Shown here: positions 36,875-47,015 of the stretch, one piece after another
Layout: every line of letters starts with the position of its first letter
How positions within the stretch are numbered: position 1 is the stretch's first letter
Position numbers and translations under genes: made by a program
Source of the DNA: Gilliamella intestini
GTDB taxonomy: Bacteria > Pseudomonadota > Gammaproteobacteria > Enterobacterales > Orbaceae
DNA: 64,000 nt
Assembly (NCBI RefSeq): GCF_900094935.1
Contig: NZ_FMBA01000001.1
Coordinates: 1-64,000 of the forward strand
Reading direction: 5' to 3'
Notes under the pieces: model-generated
What the model saw: only the letters and a program-made list of their open reading frames with translations
The model's database searches: none
What the model was told of the DNA's origin: nothing

Positions 36875-38953
36875 ATGAATAAATTACTGAAAGTTATCAC
36901 GCTTAGCCTTATTTTGAGTATTGTTAGTCAAAACGTTCAGGCAAAATCGCAGGCTAAAGAACAAATTCCTGTTTTGAAGCAAGATGAAATTCACCAAGTT
37001 GTTGCTAAACGTGTAACGAATTTTTTTACTCAATCACATTACCGTAATTTTGCTTTAAATGGTGCTTTTTCTGCTCAAATTTTTGACCGTTATTTCAAAT
37101 TATTAGATGGAAACAAATCAATATTTATTCAAAGTGATGTTGATAGCTTTCGAGATAGACAAGAGTCATTAGGTCAGGAATTAATTAATGGTAATTTAAA
37201 TACAGCTTATGACATCTATAATCGTTTTTTATTAAAACGTTATAACCGTTATCAATATGCTCTTGAAGTTTTACAGCGGCCTATGGATTTTTCTGCTAAT
37301 GATGAGGTCGATTTCAATCGTGAAGAAATTGCATGGCCGACTTCTGAAAGTGAACTTGATGCCTATTGGGATAAACGCGTTAAATATGACGAACTCAGTT
37401 TATCTTTATCTGGGAAAAATGAAAAAGAGATTCGCGAGGTATTAGCTAAACGTTATAATCGCGTTCTAAAGACGATCATACAATCAAATAATGAAGATGC
37501 TTTTCAAGTATTTATGAACGCATTTGCAAGAGAAATCGATCCCCACACTAGCTATTTAGCACCACGTAAAAAACGAGATTTTGACTCAGAGATGAGTTTA
37601 TCTTTCGAAGGAATTGGAGCAACATTAAGCCAGCAAGATGATTATACCACAATAATGTCTTTTGTGACGGGTGGGCCAGCGGAAAAAAGTAAGCTACTTA
37701 GCATCGGGGATAAAATTATTGGTGTAGGTCAAAAAGATTCTGCAATTGAAGATGTTATTGGTTGGCGTTTAGATGATATAGTCGATAAAATTCGCGGTCC
37801 TAAAGGCACTGTTGTGAAATTAGAAATTTTACCTGTGGGTAATAATAGTAAGGCAAAAGTAATTGAACTTACTCGTGATAAAATTCGTTTTGAAGATCGT
37901 GAAGCGAAATTAAAGATCGTTGATAATCAGCGTGGTAGAGTAGGCGTTATTGAAATACCTAGTTTCTATATGGGACTAACTGAAAAAGTTGAAAGTCTTT
38001 TATTAACAGCAAACAAAGAAAATTTGCAAGGTTTGATTATTGATTTACGCGATAATGGTGGAGGCTCATTAGCTGAAGTTATTACTTTAACCGGTTTGTT
38101 TATTGATAGTGGGCCCGTTGTTCAGGTTCGTGATAATTTACAAAAGGTTATTACTTATGATGACCGAAATAAAGGTATTGAATATACTGGACCACTTGTT
38201 GTAATGATTAATCGCTACAGTGCTTCAGCATCAGAAATATTTTCTGCGGCTATGCAAGATTATGGCCGCGCATTAATAGTAGGTGAAACAACTTATGGTA
38301 AGGGAACCGTCCAAACTTCTCGTAATATTTCTTATCCAGTTGACGCAAGACTACATCCAAATTGGCCTGAGCTAGGCGGTGCACAGTACACAATACAAAA
38401 GTTTTATCGTATCAACGGTGGCAGTACACAACTAAAAGGTGTTGAACCAGATATTGAAATGAATAAAGTAAAATACGTTGATGAGACAGGTGAACGATTC
38501 TTAGATAACGCATTACCTTGGGATAAAATTCCTTCGGCTGATTATTTAACTCTTGCTAATATTAAGCCATTGCTACCTAATTTAGAATCACAACATTTGG
38601 CTAGAATTTCAAAGAATTCTGAGTTTATCTATATTGATGAAGATATTAAAAGATTTAATGATAAAAAAGGTCGTCAATATATTGTTTCGCTTAATAAGAA
38701 AAAGCGAGAATTAGAGCAGAAAGCTAATGATGAGCGTGATTTAACAAGGATGAATGAGCGTTTGAAAAAAGCAGGCTTGCCATCAATTACTAAATTAGAT
38801 GATGTACCTAAAGATTATAAACAACCCGATCCTTACTTAGATGAATCGATTGAGATACTCCTAGATTTTGCACCTAATTATCCGAAAATTGAAAGCAATA
38901 AATCTATTAGTGAAATTATTTCGTTCGACTCACCAATCGAAAAAGCTAACTAA
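36875..38953 (+). CDS. prc: Tail-specific periplasmic protease Prc
   Basis: Protein of 692 residues (E. coli 682). Signal peptide about 1-23. The PDZ domain (about 235-320: FEGIGATLSQQDDYTTIMSF, GDKIIGVGQ) precedes the S41 protease core. The Ser/Lys dyad is S451 (NRYSASASEIFSAAM) and K476 (TTYGKGTVQ), 25 residues apart as in E. coli (452/477). It processes FtsI and degrades periplasmic proteins, working with NlpI, whose gene is also in this window. Co-transcribed with proQ. Confidence 0.96.
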   Translation: MNKLLKVITLSLILSIVSQNVQAKSQAKEQIPVLKQDEIHQVVAKRVTNFFTQSHYRNFALNGAFSAQIFDRYFKLLDGNKSIFIQSDVDSFRDRQESLGQELINGNLNTAYDIYNRFLLKRYNRYQYALEVLQRPMDFSANDEVDFNREEIAWPTSESELDAYWDKRVKYDELSLSLSGKNEKEIREVLAKRYNRVLKTIIQSNNEDAFQVFMNAFAREIDPHTSYLAPRKKRDFDSEMSLSFEGIGATLSQQDDYTTIMSFVTGGPAEKSKLLSIGDKIIGVGQKDSAIEDVIGWRLDDIVDKIRGPKGTVVKLEILPVGNNSKAKVIELTRDKIRFEDREAKLKIVDNQRGRVGVIEIPSFYMGLTEKVESLLLTANKENLQGLIIDLRDNGGGSLAEVITLTGLFIDSGPVVQVRDNLQKVITYDDRNKGIEYTGPLVVMINRYSASASEIFSAAMQDYGRALIVGETTYGKGTVQTSRNISYPVDARLHPNWPELGGAQYTIQKFYRINGGSTQLKGVEPDIEMNKVKYVDETGERFLDNALPWDKIPSADYLTLANIKPLLPNLESQHLARISKNSEFIYIDEDIKRFNDKKGRQYIVSLNKKKRELEQKANDERDLTRMNERLKKAGLPSITKLDDVPKDYKQPDPYLDESIEILLDFAPNYPKIESNKSISEIISFDSPIEKAN

Positions 38954-38978
38954 TAACAAAATAATTGGAGATAATAAT

Positions 38979-39068
38979 ATGTGTTCAAATTTAAAATATG
39001 CATTGATTACAACAGTTGGTATACTAGCTATTATAGCTATATTTGGTATTATTGTTTGTATGAATTAA
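38979..39068 (+). CDS. 29-residue single-helix membrane peptide
   Basis: ATG at 38979 has a strong TTGGAG site 9 nt upstream and lies 25 bp after the prc stop. The product MCSNLKYALITTVGILAIIA is followed by IFGIIVCMN: a short polar N-terminus and one hydrophobic helix, with cysteines at residues 2 and 27. No family is recognised. The ribosome site and position suggest it is translated with proQ-prc; chance cannot be excluded at this length. Confidence 0.5.
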   Translation: MCSNLKYALITTVGILAIIAIFGIIVCMN

Positions 39069-39140
39069 AAAAGCTTGATTAATTACATTGTGATTATTAT
39101 AGTATGCAGCTAGCTTTAACAAAGCAGGCTCTAATAATTA

Positions 39141-39228
39141 GGTGAGGTGTCCGAGTGGTTGAAGGAGCACGCCTGGAAAGTGTGTATACGGCAACGTATC
39201 AAGGGTTCGAATCCCTTCCTCACCGCCA
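39141..39228 (+). tRNA. serX: tRNA-Ser(GGA)
   Basis: 88 nt. The acceptor GGTGAGG pairs with CCTCACC, followed by discriminator G and an encoded CCA. The anticodon loop CTGGAAA contains GGA. The long variable arm (GTGTATACGGCAACGTATC) marks it as serine. The T-loop GGTTCGAATCC is intact. The symbol follows E. coli use for a GGA serine tRNA and is provisional. Confidence 0.97.
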
Positions 39229-39373
39229 TAACTATTTAGTCATAGCAGGAAAGAACATCTGGTTCAATGTTATTGTTAAAATGGCTATCAGAATTACTTT
39301 AACAAATCCAATTAAGATTAGCTGCTTAAAATGACAAACAATACCTTCCTCTCCTTAATCATTTGGAGCCATT

Positions 39374-40267
39374 ATGGAAAACTTACGCACAGTTCAAGAC
39401 TTTATACGTTGGACAGCATCACAACTTAGTCTATCAGATGTCTTTTTAGGTCATGGTACAGATAATCCTATTGATGAGTCTAAACAATTAATTTTAGCAA
39501 CGTTAGGATTATCGTTGTTTATTCCTGAAGAATTTTATTCCGCTAATCTAACTAATGATGAAAAAAATCAAATTATTGATATTATTCAAAAGCGAATAAA
39601 AGATCGTGTACCAACCCCTTATTTAACTAACCAAGCTTGGTTTTGTGGACATGCTTTTTATGTGGATGAGCGTGTATTAATTCCTCGTTCTCCTATTGGT
39701 GAACTAATTGATAACCATTTTGAGCAAATAATATTAACTGAACCTAAAAATATTTTAGATCTATGTACTGGTAGTGGCTGTATAGGGATTGCTTGCGCTT
39801 ATGAATTTGCTGATGCTCAAGTTGATATAACTGATATTTCATTAGAAGCATTAGATATCGCCCAAACAAATATTGAGATGCACGAAATGGATTTTCAAGT
39901 TACTCCTATTTTGTCAGATCTATTTGATGATGTGCCTGAAAAACAATACGATCTGATTGTCACTAATCCGCCTTATGTTGATAGTGAAGATATGAGTGAT
40001 TTGCCAGATGAGTTTTTATATGAACCTAAATTAGCATTAGAAGCGGGCTTTGATGGTTTAGATCTGGTAAAAAAAATTTTACGAGATGCGATAAATTATT
40101 TAACACCAGCAGGTGTATTAGTTTGTGAAGTCGGCAATAGTTGGGTTAGCCTACAACAACAATATCCCGATGTCCCTTTTAATTGGATAGAATTTGAACG
40201 TGGTGGGTTGGGTGTATTTTCTATCACACGTGAAGAACTGATTCAATATCATTACTGTTTTAAATAA
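39374..40267 (+). CDS. prmB: Ribosomal protein uL3 glutamine methyltransferase
   Basis: Protein of 297 residues. SAM-dependent N5-glutamine methyltransferase. Motif I is ILDLCTGSGCIGIACA (about 128-143) and the catalytic NPPY motif is VTNPPYVDSEDM (about 196-207). Its placement directly before aroC matches E. coli prmB, separating it from the paralogue PrmC, which sits beside prfA. It methylates the L3 protein of the large subunit. Confidence 0.94.
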   Translation: MENLRTVQDFIRWTASQLSLSDVFLGHGTDNPIDESKQLILATLGLSLFIPEEFYSANLTNDEKNQIIDIIQKRIKDRVPTPYLTNQAWFCGHAFYVDERVLIPRSPIGELIDNHFEQIILTEPKNILDLCTGSGCIGIACAYEFADAQVDITDISLEALDIAQTNIEMHEMDFQVTPILSDLFDDVPEKQYDLIVTNPPYVDSEDMSDLPDEFLYEPKLALEAGFDGLDLVKKILRDAINYLTPAGVLVCEVGNSWVSLQQQYPDVPFNWIEFERGGLGVFSITREELIQYHYCFK

Positions 40268-40297
40268 GCTGTTTTTAATCATTGGAATAAATTTATT

Positions 40298-41371
40298 ATG
40301 GCTGGAAACTCAATCGGAAAATTATTCAAAGTAACCACATTTGGTGAATCGCACGGAGTAGCATTAGGGTGTGTTGTCGATGGTGTTCCTCCTGGACTTG
40401 CGTTAACAGAATCAGACATGCAAAATGATCTTGATCGTCGTAGACCTGGCTCATCTCGTTATACAACTCAACGCCGAGAAGCAGATCAAGTCAAAATTTT
40501 GTCAGGCGTATTTGAAGGTGTTACAACTGGGACGAGTATTGGTTTACTTATTGAAAATACCGATCAACGTTCTCAAGATTATAGTAAAATTAAAGATATC
40601 TTCAGACCAAGCCATGCAGATTACACTTATCAAAATAAATATGGCATACGCGATTATCGCGGTGGCGGTCGCTCCTCTGCTCGTGAAACGGCTATGAGAG
40701 TTGCTGCCGGCGCTATTGCAAAAAAATATCTACAAGAAAAGCTTGGCATTACTATTCGTGGTTATTTGGCTCAGATGGGTGATGTAAAATGTGAATTGAA
40801 AGACTGGCAACAAGTTGAACACAATCCATTTTTTTGCGCAGATGAGAGTAAATTAGATGCACTTGAACAGCTGCTTCGGTCATTAAAAAAAGAGGGTGAC
40901 TCAATAGGTGCGAAAGTTTGCATTGTTGCTGAAAATATTCCAGTAGGACTTGGCGAACCTGTATTTGATAAACTAGATGCTGATCTTGCGCATGCACTAA
41001 TGAGTATTAATGCCGTGAAAGGTGTAGAAATTGGCGATGGTTTTGCTGTTGTGAATAAACGTGGTAGCGAAAATCGTGATGAAATAACACCTAAAGGCTT
41101 TTTATCTAATCATGCCGGTGGGATTTTAGGTGGTATTAGTTCAGGACAAACCATATCAGCTAGCATAGCTCTTAAACCCACGCCTAGTATAGAAATTCCA
41201 GGTAAATCAGTTAATATTTTGGGTGAAAGCGTTGAAGTATCTACACATGGTCGACATGATCCATGTGTTGGCATTCGAGCTGTACCAATTGCTGAAGCAA
41301 TGGTTGCTATTGTGCTGATGGATCACTACCTTCGTTATCGGGCTCAATGTGGTGATGTAAATAAATTATGA
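40298..41371 (+). CDS. aroC: Chorismate synthase
   Basis: Protein of 357 residues (E. coli 361). It needs reduced FMN and converts EPSP to chorismate, the branch point for aromatic amino acids and ubiquinone; this links to pheA and ubiI in the window. Signatures: [19 protein letters not shown] at the N-terminus, [39 protein letters not shown], and a C-terminal [17 protein letters not shown]. Its stop overlaps the next start (ATGA). Confidence 0.97.
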   Translation: MAGNSIGKLFKVTTFGESHGVALGCVVDGVPPGLALTESDMQNDLDRRRPGSSRYTTQRREADQVKILSGVFEGVTTGTSIGLLIENTDQRSQDYSKIKDIFRPSHADYTYQNKYGIRDYRGGGRSSARETAMRVAAGAIAKKYLQEKLGITIRGYLAQMGDVKCELKDWQQVEHNPFFCADESKLDALEQLLRSLKKEGDSIGAKVCIVAENIPVGLGEPVFDKLDADLAHALMSINAVKGVEIGDGFAVVNKRGSENRDEITPKGFLSNHAGGILGGISSGQTISASIALKPTPSIEIPGKSVNILGESVEVSTHGRHDPCVGIRAVPIAEAMVAIVLMDHYLRYRAQCGDVNKL

Positions 41372-42120
41372 GTTATGATCTGCTTATTTTACTTTTTCTG
41401 ATTGCTGCTTTGGCCGGTTTTATTGATTCTATTGCTGGCGGAGGTGGTTTATTAACTGTCCCTGCATTACTTGCTGTTGGACTGCCACCAGCTAGTGCAT
41501 TGGCAACCAATAAATTGCAAAGTTGCGGTGGTTCGTTTTCTGCTAGCCTATATTTTATCCGGCAGCATATGGTGGATTTGAAACAACAAAAATGGGCAAT
41601 CGTTTTTGCTTTTGTTGGTTCAGCAATTGGAACATTATCTGTGATGCGTATCCAAGCTGATTTTTTAAAATTATTATTACCAATTTTAACTATTAGCGTT
41701 GGGCTCTATTTTTTACTTTCTCCAACTATTGGAGAAAACGACCGTAACAGTCGCCTTTCACTTATTCAATTCGCATTAATTCCTGCCTTTGGTATTGGTT
41801 TTTATGATGGCTTTTTTGGCCCTGGAGCTGGTTCATTTTATGCGTTAGCTTATATCACGTTAGCTGGTTTTAATTTAACTAAAGCGACTGCACATACCAA
41901 AGTACTAAACTTTACCTCAAATTTGGCCGGCTTGTTGTTTTTTATTATAGGGGGCGAAGTAATATGGTCAATTGGATTGGTTATGTTAGTTGGTCAATTT
42001 ATAGGAGCAAGGCTTGGTGCTAAAATGGTTATCGCCAAAGGTCGTAAATTAATTCGACCAATGTTAATTACAGTTTCGACCCTTATGAGTATAAAATTAA
42101 TTTACGAAAACTTTTTTTAA
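41368..42120 (+). CDS. yfcA: TauE/SafE family permease YfcA
   Basis: Protein of 250 residues with about eight membrane segments. The N-terminal [20 protein letters not shown] and [11 protein letters not shown], and the repeat half [19 protein letters not shown] with [12 protein letters not shown], are typical of the sulfite/organosulfonate exporter-like family. The substrate is not known. E. coli has mepA between aroC and yfcA; here the genes overlap by 4 bp and are translationally coupled. Confidence 0.9.
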   Translation: MSYDLLILLFLIAALAGFIDSIAGGGGLLTVPALLAVGLPPASALATNKLQSCGGSFSASLYFIRQHMVDLKQQKWAIVFAFVGSAIGTLSVMRIQADFLKLLLPILTISVGLYFLLSPTIGENDRNSRLSLIQFALIPAFGIGFYDGFFGPGAGSFYALAYITLAGFNLTKATAHTKVLNFTSNLAGLLFFIIGGEVIWSIGLVMLVGQFIGARLGAKMVIAKGRKLIRPMLITVSTLMSIKLIYENFF

Positions 42121-42237
42121 TTACTTATAAGTTAAATAATTTACATTTTTCTTTATCTAAAATATCTAAAGTAATTTTATTATCAATTTTACTGCTTCTC
42201 ATTTTTGCCTTTCATAATTCATTTATATTAAAATTTT

Positions 42238-42280
42238 TGTCAAAAACTTTCCGGTAACTATATGTTTGAGTATAAAATAG
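42238..42280 (+). repeat. Dispersed intergenic repeat, copy 4
   Basis: TGTCAAAAACTTTCCGGTAA then CTATATGTTTGAGTATAAAA, between yfcA and the LysR gene. It matches the copies at 13811 and 31990. Confidence 0.7.
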
Positions 42281-42365
42281 CAACAAATATTTACTTCACT
42301 TAAATATTATATAGTATATATTTGTGTCATATAAGATAGTTTGTGTTAACTCGTCAACCGATATT

Positions 42366-43289
42366 ATGAAACTTCAACAATTACGCTACATTTTAGAAAT
42401 TGCACGTTCAGGCTCAATTAATGAAGCAGCTAAGAATTTATATATTACTCAGCCAAGCTTATCAACGGCGGTGAAAGATCTAGAAGCTGAATTTGGTATT
42501 GAGATTTTTGTGCGCAGTTCTAAAGGAGTTTCACTTTCACCTGATGGTGTTGAGTTTTTAGGTTATGCCAAACAAGTTCTAGATCAAGCTGAGCTATTGG
42601 AACAGCGCTACTCCAAAAAAGAACCCTCTAAGCAGTTATGCAGCATATCCACTCAGCATTACGCTTTTGCGGTTAATGCTTTTGTCAATTTAATTAAAAA
42701 TAATCAAACAGATGAGTATGAGTTTACGCTTAGGGAAACAAAAACACATGATATTATCACCGATGTAGCTAATTTACGTAGTGAAGTTGGTATTTTGTAT
42801 TTGAATGATTTTAATAAAAAAGTGATTTTACGGTTACTGAAAGAACATAGATTAACCTTTAACCCACTTTTTGAAGCTAATCCTCATGTATTTATCAGTA
42901 CTCATCACCCATTAGCATCCATGAAGTTATTAACTTTAGATGATTTAGAGGATTATCCTTATCTCTCTTTTGAGCAGGGAGAGTATAACTCATTTTATTT
43001 TTCCGAAGAAATTTTAAGTACGGTTTATCATAAAAAGAGTATACACGTTAGTGATAGAGCAACCTTATTTAACCTATTGCACGGACTTAATGGTTATACC
43101 ATTAGTACAGGGGTTTTAAGTGCTGACTTAAACGGATCTGATATTTTATCAATACCGTTAGATGTAGAAGAAAAAATCCTAATAGGCTGGATCACATCAC
43201 AAAAGGCTCAACTAAGCTTATCGGCTCAAAATTATATTGAGGCGCTAAAAAAACTAATTCAAGAAGAGTATGGTTTTGAGCTTAAGTAA
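42366..43289 (+). CDS. LysR family transcriptional regulator
   Basis: Protein of 307 residues from the ATG at 42366 (MKLQQLRYILEIARSGSINE). The winged helix shows EAAKNLYITQPSLSTAVKDL (about 18-37), followed by a type 2 periplasmic-binding effector domain (about 90-295). It begins a new unit after yfcA. The effector domain has no motif I can tie to a ligand, and no divergent partner gene exists. The ribosome site is weak, and the frame extends upstream to 42324 without support. Confidence 0.85.
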   Translation: MKLQQLRYILEIARSGSINEAAKNLYITQPSLSTAVKDLEAEFGIEIFVRSSKGVSLSPDGVEFLGYAKQVLDQAELLEQRYSKKEPSKQLCSISTQHYAFAVNAFVNLIKNNQTDEYEFTLRETKTHDIITDVANLRSEVGILYLNDFNKKVILRLLKEHRLTFNPLFEANPHVFISTHHPLASMKLLTLDDLEDYPYLSFEQGEYNSFYFSEEILSTVYHKKSIHVSDRATLFNLLHGLNGYTISTGVLSADLNGSDILSIPLDVEEKILIGWITSQKAQLSLSAQNYIEALKKLIQEEYGFELK

Positions 43290-43316
43290 ATATTGCTGTT
43301 AACTAAATAAATCAAA

Positions 43317-43344
43317 TTGCTATTTTTATAGATTTCAGTATAAT
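43317..43344 (+). promoter_or_regulatory. rpsO promoter
   Basis: TTGCTA (43317-43322), 16 bp, TATAAT (43339-43344). This leaves a leader of about 90 nt. Within it GGAATG (43380-43385) can pair with CATTCC (43403-43408). Confidence 0.65.
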
Positions 43345-43438
43345 TTCCTCGCTCATATATTCACTATATGGGCACCGAGGAATGTCTGAATTAGAGATCG
43401 GTCATTCCATTTTTTATATTTATTTTAAGAGGTTTATT

Positions 43439-43708
43439 ATGTCTCTAACTGTAGAAGCTAAAGCGAAAATCGTTGCCGAATATGGTCGTGGCACTAACGA
43501 CACTGGTTCAACAGAGGTTCAAGTTGCTCTTTTAACTGCACGTATTAATGATTTACAAGGTCATTTTTCTGAGCATAAAAAAGATCACCATAGCCGTCGT
43601 GGTCTATTACGTATGGTGTCTAGCCGTCGTAAATTATTAGATTATTTACGTCGTAAAGATATTGAACGTTATAACCAATTGATTAAAAAACTAGGTTTAC
43701 GTCGCTAA
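43439..43708 (+). CDS. rpsO: 30S ribosomal protein S15 (uS15)
   Basis: Protein of 89 residues from the ATG at 43439, with AAGAGG 7 nt upstream; a longer frame from 43382 would add 19 unrelated residues. [20 protein letters not shown] and [20 protein letters not shown] are the S15 signatures. S15 nucleates the platform of the 30S subunit. The E. coli rpsO-pnp order is kept. S15 may bind its own leader, as in E. coli. Confidence 0.98.
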   Translation: MSLTVEAKAKIVAEYGRGTNDTGSTEVQVALLTARINDLQGHFSEHKKDHHSRRGLLRMVSSRRKLLDYLRRKDIERYNQLIKKLGLRR

Positions 43709-43723
43709 TTGACAATCTACTTG

Positions 43724-43746
43724 AAAAGAGGCTTAGGCCTCTTTTT
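43724..43746 (+). terminator. rpsO terminator
   Basis: AAAAGAGGC (43724-43732) and GCCTCTTTT (43737-43745) form a 9-bp stem around TTAG with a T-run. In E. coli the matching terminator is partly read through into pnp. Confidence 0.85.
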
Positions 43747-43842
43747 CGTTGTGAAAAATCGATGCTCTGATATAATATGGAGCGTTAAAAATTATTATTT
43801 TATGTAAGCCAACAAAGTAAAGATTATATCTCATGTTTCGCG

Positions 43843-43885
43843 CGACTAATGAGAGCTCTATAATTTATAGATTTGTCATTAGTCG
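43843..43885 (+). promoter_or_regulatory. pnp leader hairpin 1 (RNase III-type processing region)
   Basis: CGACTAATGA (43843-43852) pairs with TCATTAGTCG (43876-43885), a perfect 10-bp stem, extended by neighbours. In E. coli the pnp leader forms a long duplex cut by RNase III, after which PNPase represses its own mRNA. Confidence 0.55.
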
Positions 43886-43924
43886 TGACAGTGAAATAAT
43901 CTTTTTGTTGTATATATCCCACAT

Positions 43925-43989
43925 TGTTGAAGAGAGTATCAATAAGCGTAGCGTAATGCTGCGTCCTGTCGAAATATCAAACTTCAACA
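43925..43989 (+). promoter_or_regulatory. pnp leader hairpin 2
   Basis: TGTTGAAG (43925-43932) pairs with CTTCAACA (43982-43989). An inner stem GCGTAGC/GCTGCGT (with G-U pairs) forms around GTAAT. Together with hairpin 1 it fits an autoregulated, RNase III-processed leader. Confidence 0.5.
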
Positions 43990-44014
43990 TAACAAATAAC
44001 AAGAGGACACTATT

Positions 44015-46129
44015 TTGTTTAATCCGACATGTCAAAAATTTCAATATGGTCGTCATACCGTGACTTTAGAAACTGGTATTATGGCTCGTCAAGCAACCGC
44101 AGCTGTTATGGTTAATATGGATGATACTGCTGTATTTGTCACGGTTGTTGCAAATAAAAAAGTAAAAGAAGGTCAAGACTTCTTCCCATTAACAGTTAAT
44201 TACCAAGAACGTACCTATGCTGCGGGGCGTATTCCTGGTGGATTTTTTAAACGTGAAGGTCGTCCAAGTGAAGGTGAAACTCTAATTGCACGTTTAATCG
44301 ACCGCCCGCTTCGTCCATTATTTCCTGAAGGATTTGTTAATGAAATCCAAATTATTGCAACCGTTGTTTCGGTTAATCCCGAGGTGAGCCCTGACCTAGT
44401 TGCAATGATTGGCGCTTCTGCTGCACTTTGCTTATCTGGTGTTCCATTCCACGGTCCTATTGGTGCTGCACGTGTTGGCTTTATTAATGATGAATTTGTA
44501 TTAAATCCATCAGTAAAAGAGCTTGCAGCCAGTCGTCTAGATTTAGTTGTTGCGGGCACAAAAAGTGCAGTATTAATGGTTGAATCTGAAGCTGATTTAC
44601 TCACTGAAGATCAAATGTTAGCAGCGGTAGTATTTGGTCATGAACAACAACAAGTTGTTATTGATAATATTAACGAATTTGTAGAAAAAGCCAATTGTGA
44701 AAAATGGGATTGGGTAGCACCGGCTAAAAATGAGGTGCTATATAATGCCATTGTTGAATTAGCTAAAGATCGTTTGGGCGAAGCTTATCGTATTACTGAA
44801 AAGCAAGCACGTTATGCACAAATCGATTTAATTAAAGAAGAAGTTTTAGCTGTACTAAAAGAACAAAATGACGAGCTTGATGAAAACGAAGTGATTAATA
44901 TTATTGTTGAGTTGGAAAGTCAAATTGTTCGTAAGCGTGTTATTGCTGGTGAACCGCGTATTGATGGTCGTGAAAAAGATATGATTCGTGCACTTGATAT
45001 CCGTACTAATGTCTTACCAAGAACTCATGGTAGTGCACTGTTTACACGTGGTGAAACTCAGGCACTAGTTACTGCAACATTAGGTACTGAGCGTGACGCA
45101 CAAATCATTGATGAGTTAACTGGTGAATATACCGAACGGTTCTTACTTCATTACAATTTCCCTCCATATTCTGTTGGCGAAACAGGCATGGTTGGCTCAC
45201 CAAAACGCCGAGAAATTGGTCATGGCCGCCTAGCTAAACGAGGTGTTGCGGCTGTAATGCCAAGCCGTGAAGAATTTCCATATACTGTTCGAGTAGTGTC
45301 TGAAATTACTGAGTCAAATGGTTCATCTTCAATGGCTTCTGTTTGTGGTGCTTCACTTGCTCTTATGGATGCAGGGGTACCAATCAAATCATCTGTTGCT
45401 GGTATTGCAATGGGATTAGTAAAAGAAGGTGATCAGTTTGTCGTATTGTCAGATATTCTTGGTGACGAAGACCACCTTGGTGATATGGACTTTAAAGTAG
45501 CAGGTACACGCGAAGGTGTAAGTGCATTGCAAATGGATATCAAAATTGAAGGTATAACCAAAGAAATTATGCAAGTAGCACTTAATCAAGCTAAAGGTGC
45601 TCGTTTACATATTTTAGGTGTAATGGAACAAGCAATTAATAAGCCTCGCCAAGAAATTTCAGAGTTTGCACCACGTATTTATACAATGAATGTAAATCCT
45701 GACAAAATTCGCGATATTATCGGTAAAGGTGGCGCAACAATTCGGGCTTTAACCGAAGAAACAGGAACAACTATTGAAATCACTGATGATGGTACTGTTA
45801 AGATTGCAGCTTCAGATGGCAATAAAGCCAAAGATGCTATGGCACGTATTACTAACTTAGTTGCTGATGTCGAAATTGGTAAAATTTATACAGGTAAAGT
45901 GACAAGAATCGTTGATTTTGGTGCTTTTGTATCGGTTATTGGTGGTAAAGAAGGACTTGTTCATGTGTCCCAAATTGCCGATCATCGAGTTGAAAAAGTG
46001 GCTGATTATCTAAAAGTAGGTCAAGAAGTAAATGTTAAAGTACTAGAAATTGATCGCCAAGGTAGAATCCGTTTGAGTATGAAAGATGCAGTCGAACCTA
46101 CACCAGAAGTTGCTTCAACAGCAGAATAA
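44015..46129 (+). CDS. pnp: Polynucleotide phosphorylase
   Basis: Protein of 704 residues (E. coli 711), a 3'-5' phosphorolytic exoribonuclease and degradosome partner. Start is TTG, with AAGAGGA 7 nt upstream and reading [20 protein letters not shown]; no in-frame ATG gives a full N-terminus. Two RNase PH domains (about 1-215 and 310-540; [40 protein letters not shown]) are joined by a helical linker. They are followed by KH ([19 protein letters not shown]) and S1 ([20 protein letters not shown]) domains. Confidence 0.98.
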   Translation: MFNPTCQKFQYGRHTVTLETGIMARQATAAVMVNMDDTAVFVTVVANKKVKEGQDFFPLTVNYQERTYAAGRIPGGFFKREGRPSEGETLIARLIDRPLRPLFPEGFVNEIQIIATVVSVNPEVSPDLVAMIGASAALCLSGVPFHGPIGAARVGFINDEFVLNPSVKELAASRLDLVVAGTKSAVLMVESEADLLTEDQMLAAVVFGHEQQQVVIDNINEFVEKANCEKWDWVAPAKNEVLYNAIVELAKDRLGEAYRITEKQARYAQIDLIKEEVLAVLKEQNDELDENEVINIIVELESQIVRKRVIAGEPRIDGREKDMIRALDIRTNVLPRTHGSALFTRGETQALVTATLGTERDAQIIDELTGEYTERFLLHYNFPPYSVGETGMVGSPKRREIGHGRLAKRGVAAVMPSREEFPYTVRVVSEITESNGSSSMASVCGASLALMDAGVPIKSSVAGIAMGLVKEGDQFVVLSDILGDEDHLGDMDFKVAGTREGVSALQMDIKIEGITKEIMQVALNQAKGARLHILGVMEQAINKPRQEISEFAPRIYTMNVNPDKIRDIIGKGGATIRALTEETGTTIEITDDGTVKIAASDGNKAKDAMARITNLVADVEIGKIYTGKVTRIVDFGAFVSVIGGKEGLVHVSQIADHRVEKVADYLKVGQEVNVKVLEIDRQGRIRLSMKDAVEPTPEVASTAE

Positions 46130-46154
46130 AATTATTATTCATTAGGGGATAAAA

Positions 46155-47015
46155 ATGGGATTATTCAACCTGAGAACTGTATGCGGCATTTTGCTAGCTG
46201 TTATTCTTTTGTCAGGTTGTTCTAATTCTCAACCTTTGTTAGCTGTTCCTGAGCAAGTTTCATATGATGATGAGTTAAAAATTGCTCAGCTCAGCCAACA
46301 GCTATCTCAAAAAGGCCTTGATACTGGAACGCGAATGCAACTCATATTTGAGCGAGGTATCGCCTATGATTCATTGGGGTTTAAAGCCTTTGCTCAAAGC
46401 GATTTTTCCTATTTGTTGGGTTTAAATCCGGAAGTTCCTGACATTTACAACTTTTTAGGAACTTATGCATTAAGAGATGGTGATTTTGATACAGCTTTGA
46501 TGTCGTTTAATACTACATTAGAGCTTGATTCCACTTATACTTATGCATATTTAAATCGTGCTATTACGTTGTATCGTACAGGCCATTATCAGGCTGCAGA
46601 GCGTGATGCATTACGGTTTTATCAATATGATGTGAATGAACCTATTAGAATTCTATGGCTTTATTTGATTGAAAAGGAAAATGATAATAAAGCCGCCAAA
46701 AATGAGCTACAAAAACGTTATGATCTGATTAATGATAAAACGAGTTATAGTGGCAATATTATTGCATTTTATTTAGGTAAAATTAGCGAATCTAAATTAA
46801 TGCAGAACCTTCAACAAGGTGTAGAGAATAATCGACAATTAGCCGAACGCCTTTGTGAAGCCTACTTTTACTTAGGTAAATATTATCAAAGTAAAGGTGA
46901 CAACGAACGTGCCAAAATGTTATTTAAATATGCTTTAGCCAATAATATTTATAACTATGTTGAACATCAACAGGCACTTTATGAAATGAAGTTACTTGAA
47001 GAAAAAGAAGAGTAA
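46155..47015 (+). CDS. nlpI: Lipoprotein NlpI (TPR adaptor)
   Basis: Protein of 286 residues (E. coli 294). The lipobox is LLSGC (Cys about residue 22), giving outer-membrane anchoring. Tetratricopeptide repeats fill about residues 60-140 and 225-275 (FNFLGTYALRDGDFDTALM-type, YFYLGKYYQSKGDNERAKML). NlpI delivers substrates such as MepS to Prc and scaffolds endopeptidases; prc is in this window. It follows pnp by 25 bp, as in enterics. Confidence 0.94.
   Translation: MGLFNLRTVCGILLAVILLSGCSNSQPLLAVPEQVSYDDELKIAQLSQQLSQKGLDTGTRMQLIFERGIAYDSLGFKAFAQSDFSYLLGLNPEVPDIYNFLGTYALRDGDFDTALMSFNTTLELDSTYTYAYLNRAITLYRTGHYQAAERDALRFYQYDVNEPIRILWLYLIEKENDNKAAKNELQKRYDLINDKTSYSGNIIAFYLGKISESKLMQNLQQGVENNRQLAERLCEAYFYLGKYYQSKGDNERAKMLFKYALANNIYNYVEHQQALYEMKLLEEKEE

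Noticed and set aside
43331-43344. TTTCAGTATAAT near rpsO as a further dispersed repeat copy
   Set aside because: Only the short end motif is shared; it is explained by the rpsO -10 region.
43833-44063. 76-codon plus-strand frame spanning the pnp leader
   Set aside because: The bases are explained by the pnp leader hairpins, and the frame runs into pnp out of register without a ribosome site.
44215-44604. Minus-strand 129-codon open frame inside pnp
   Set aside because: It lies entirely antisense to the conserved RNase PH domain of pnp, has no ribosome site and has composition expected of a shadow frame.
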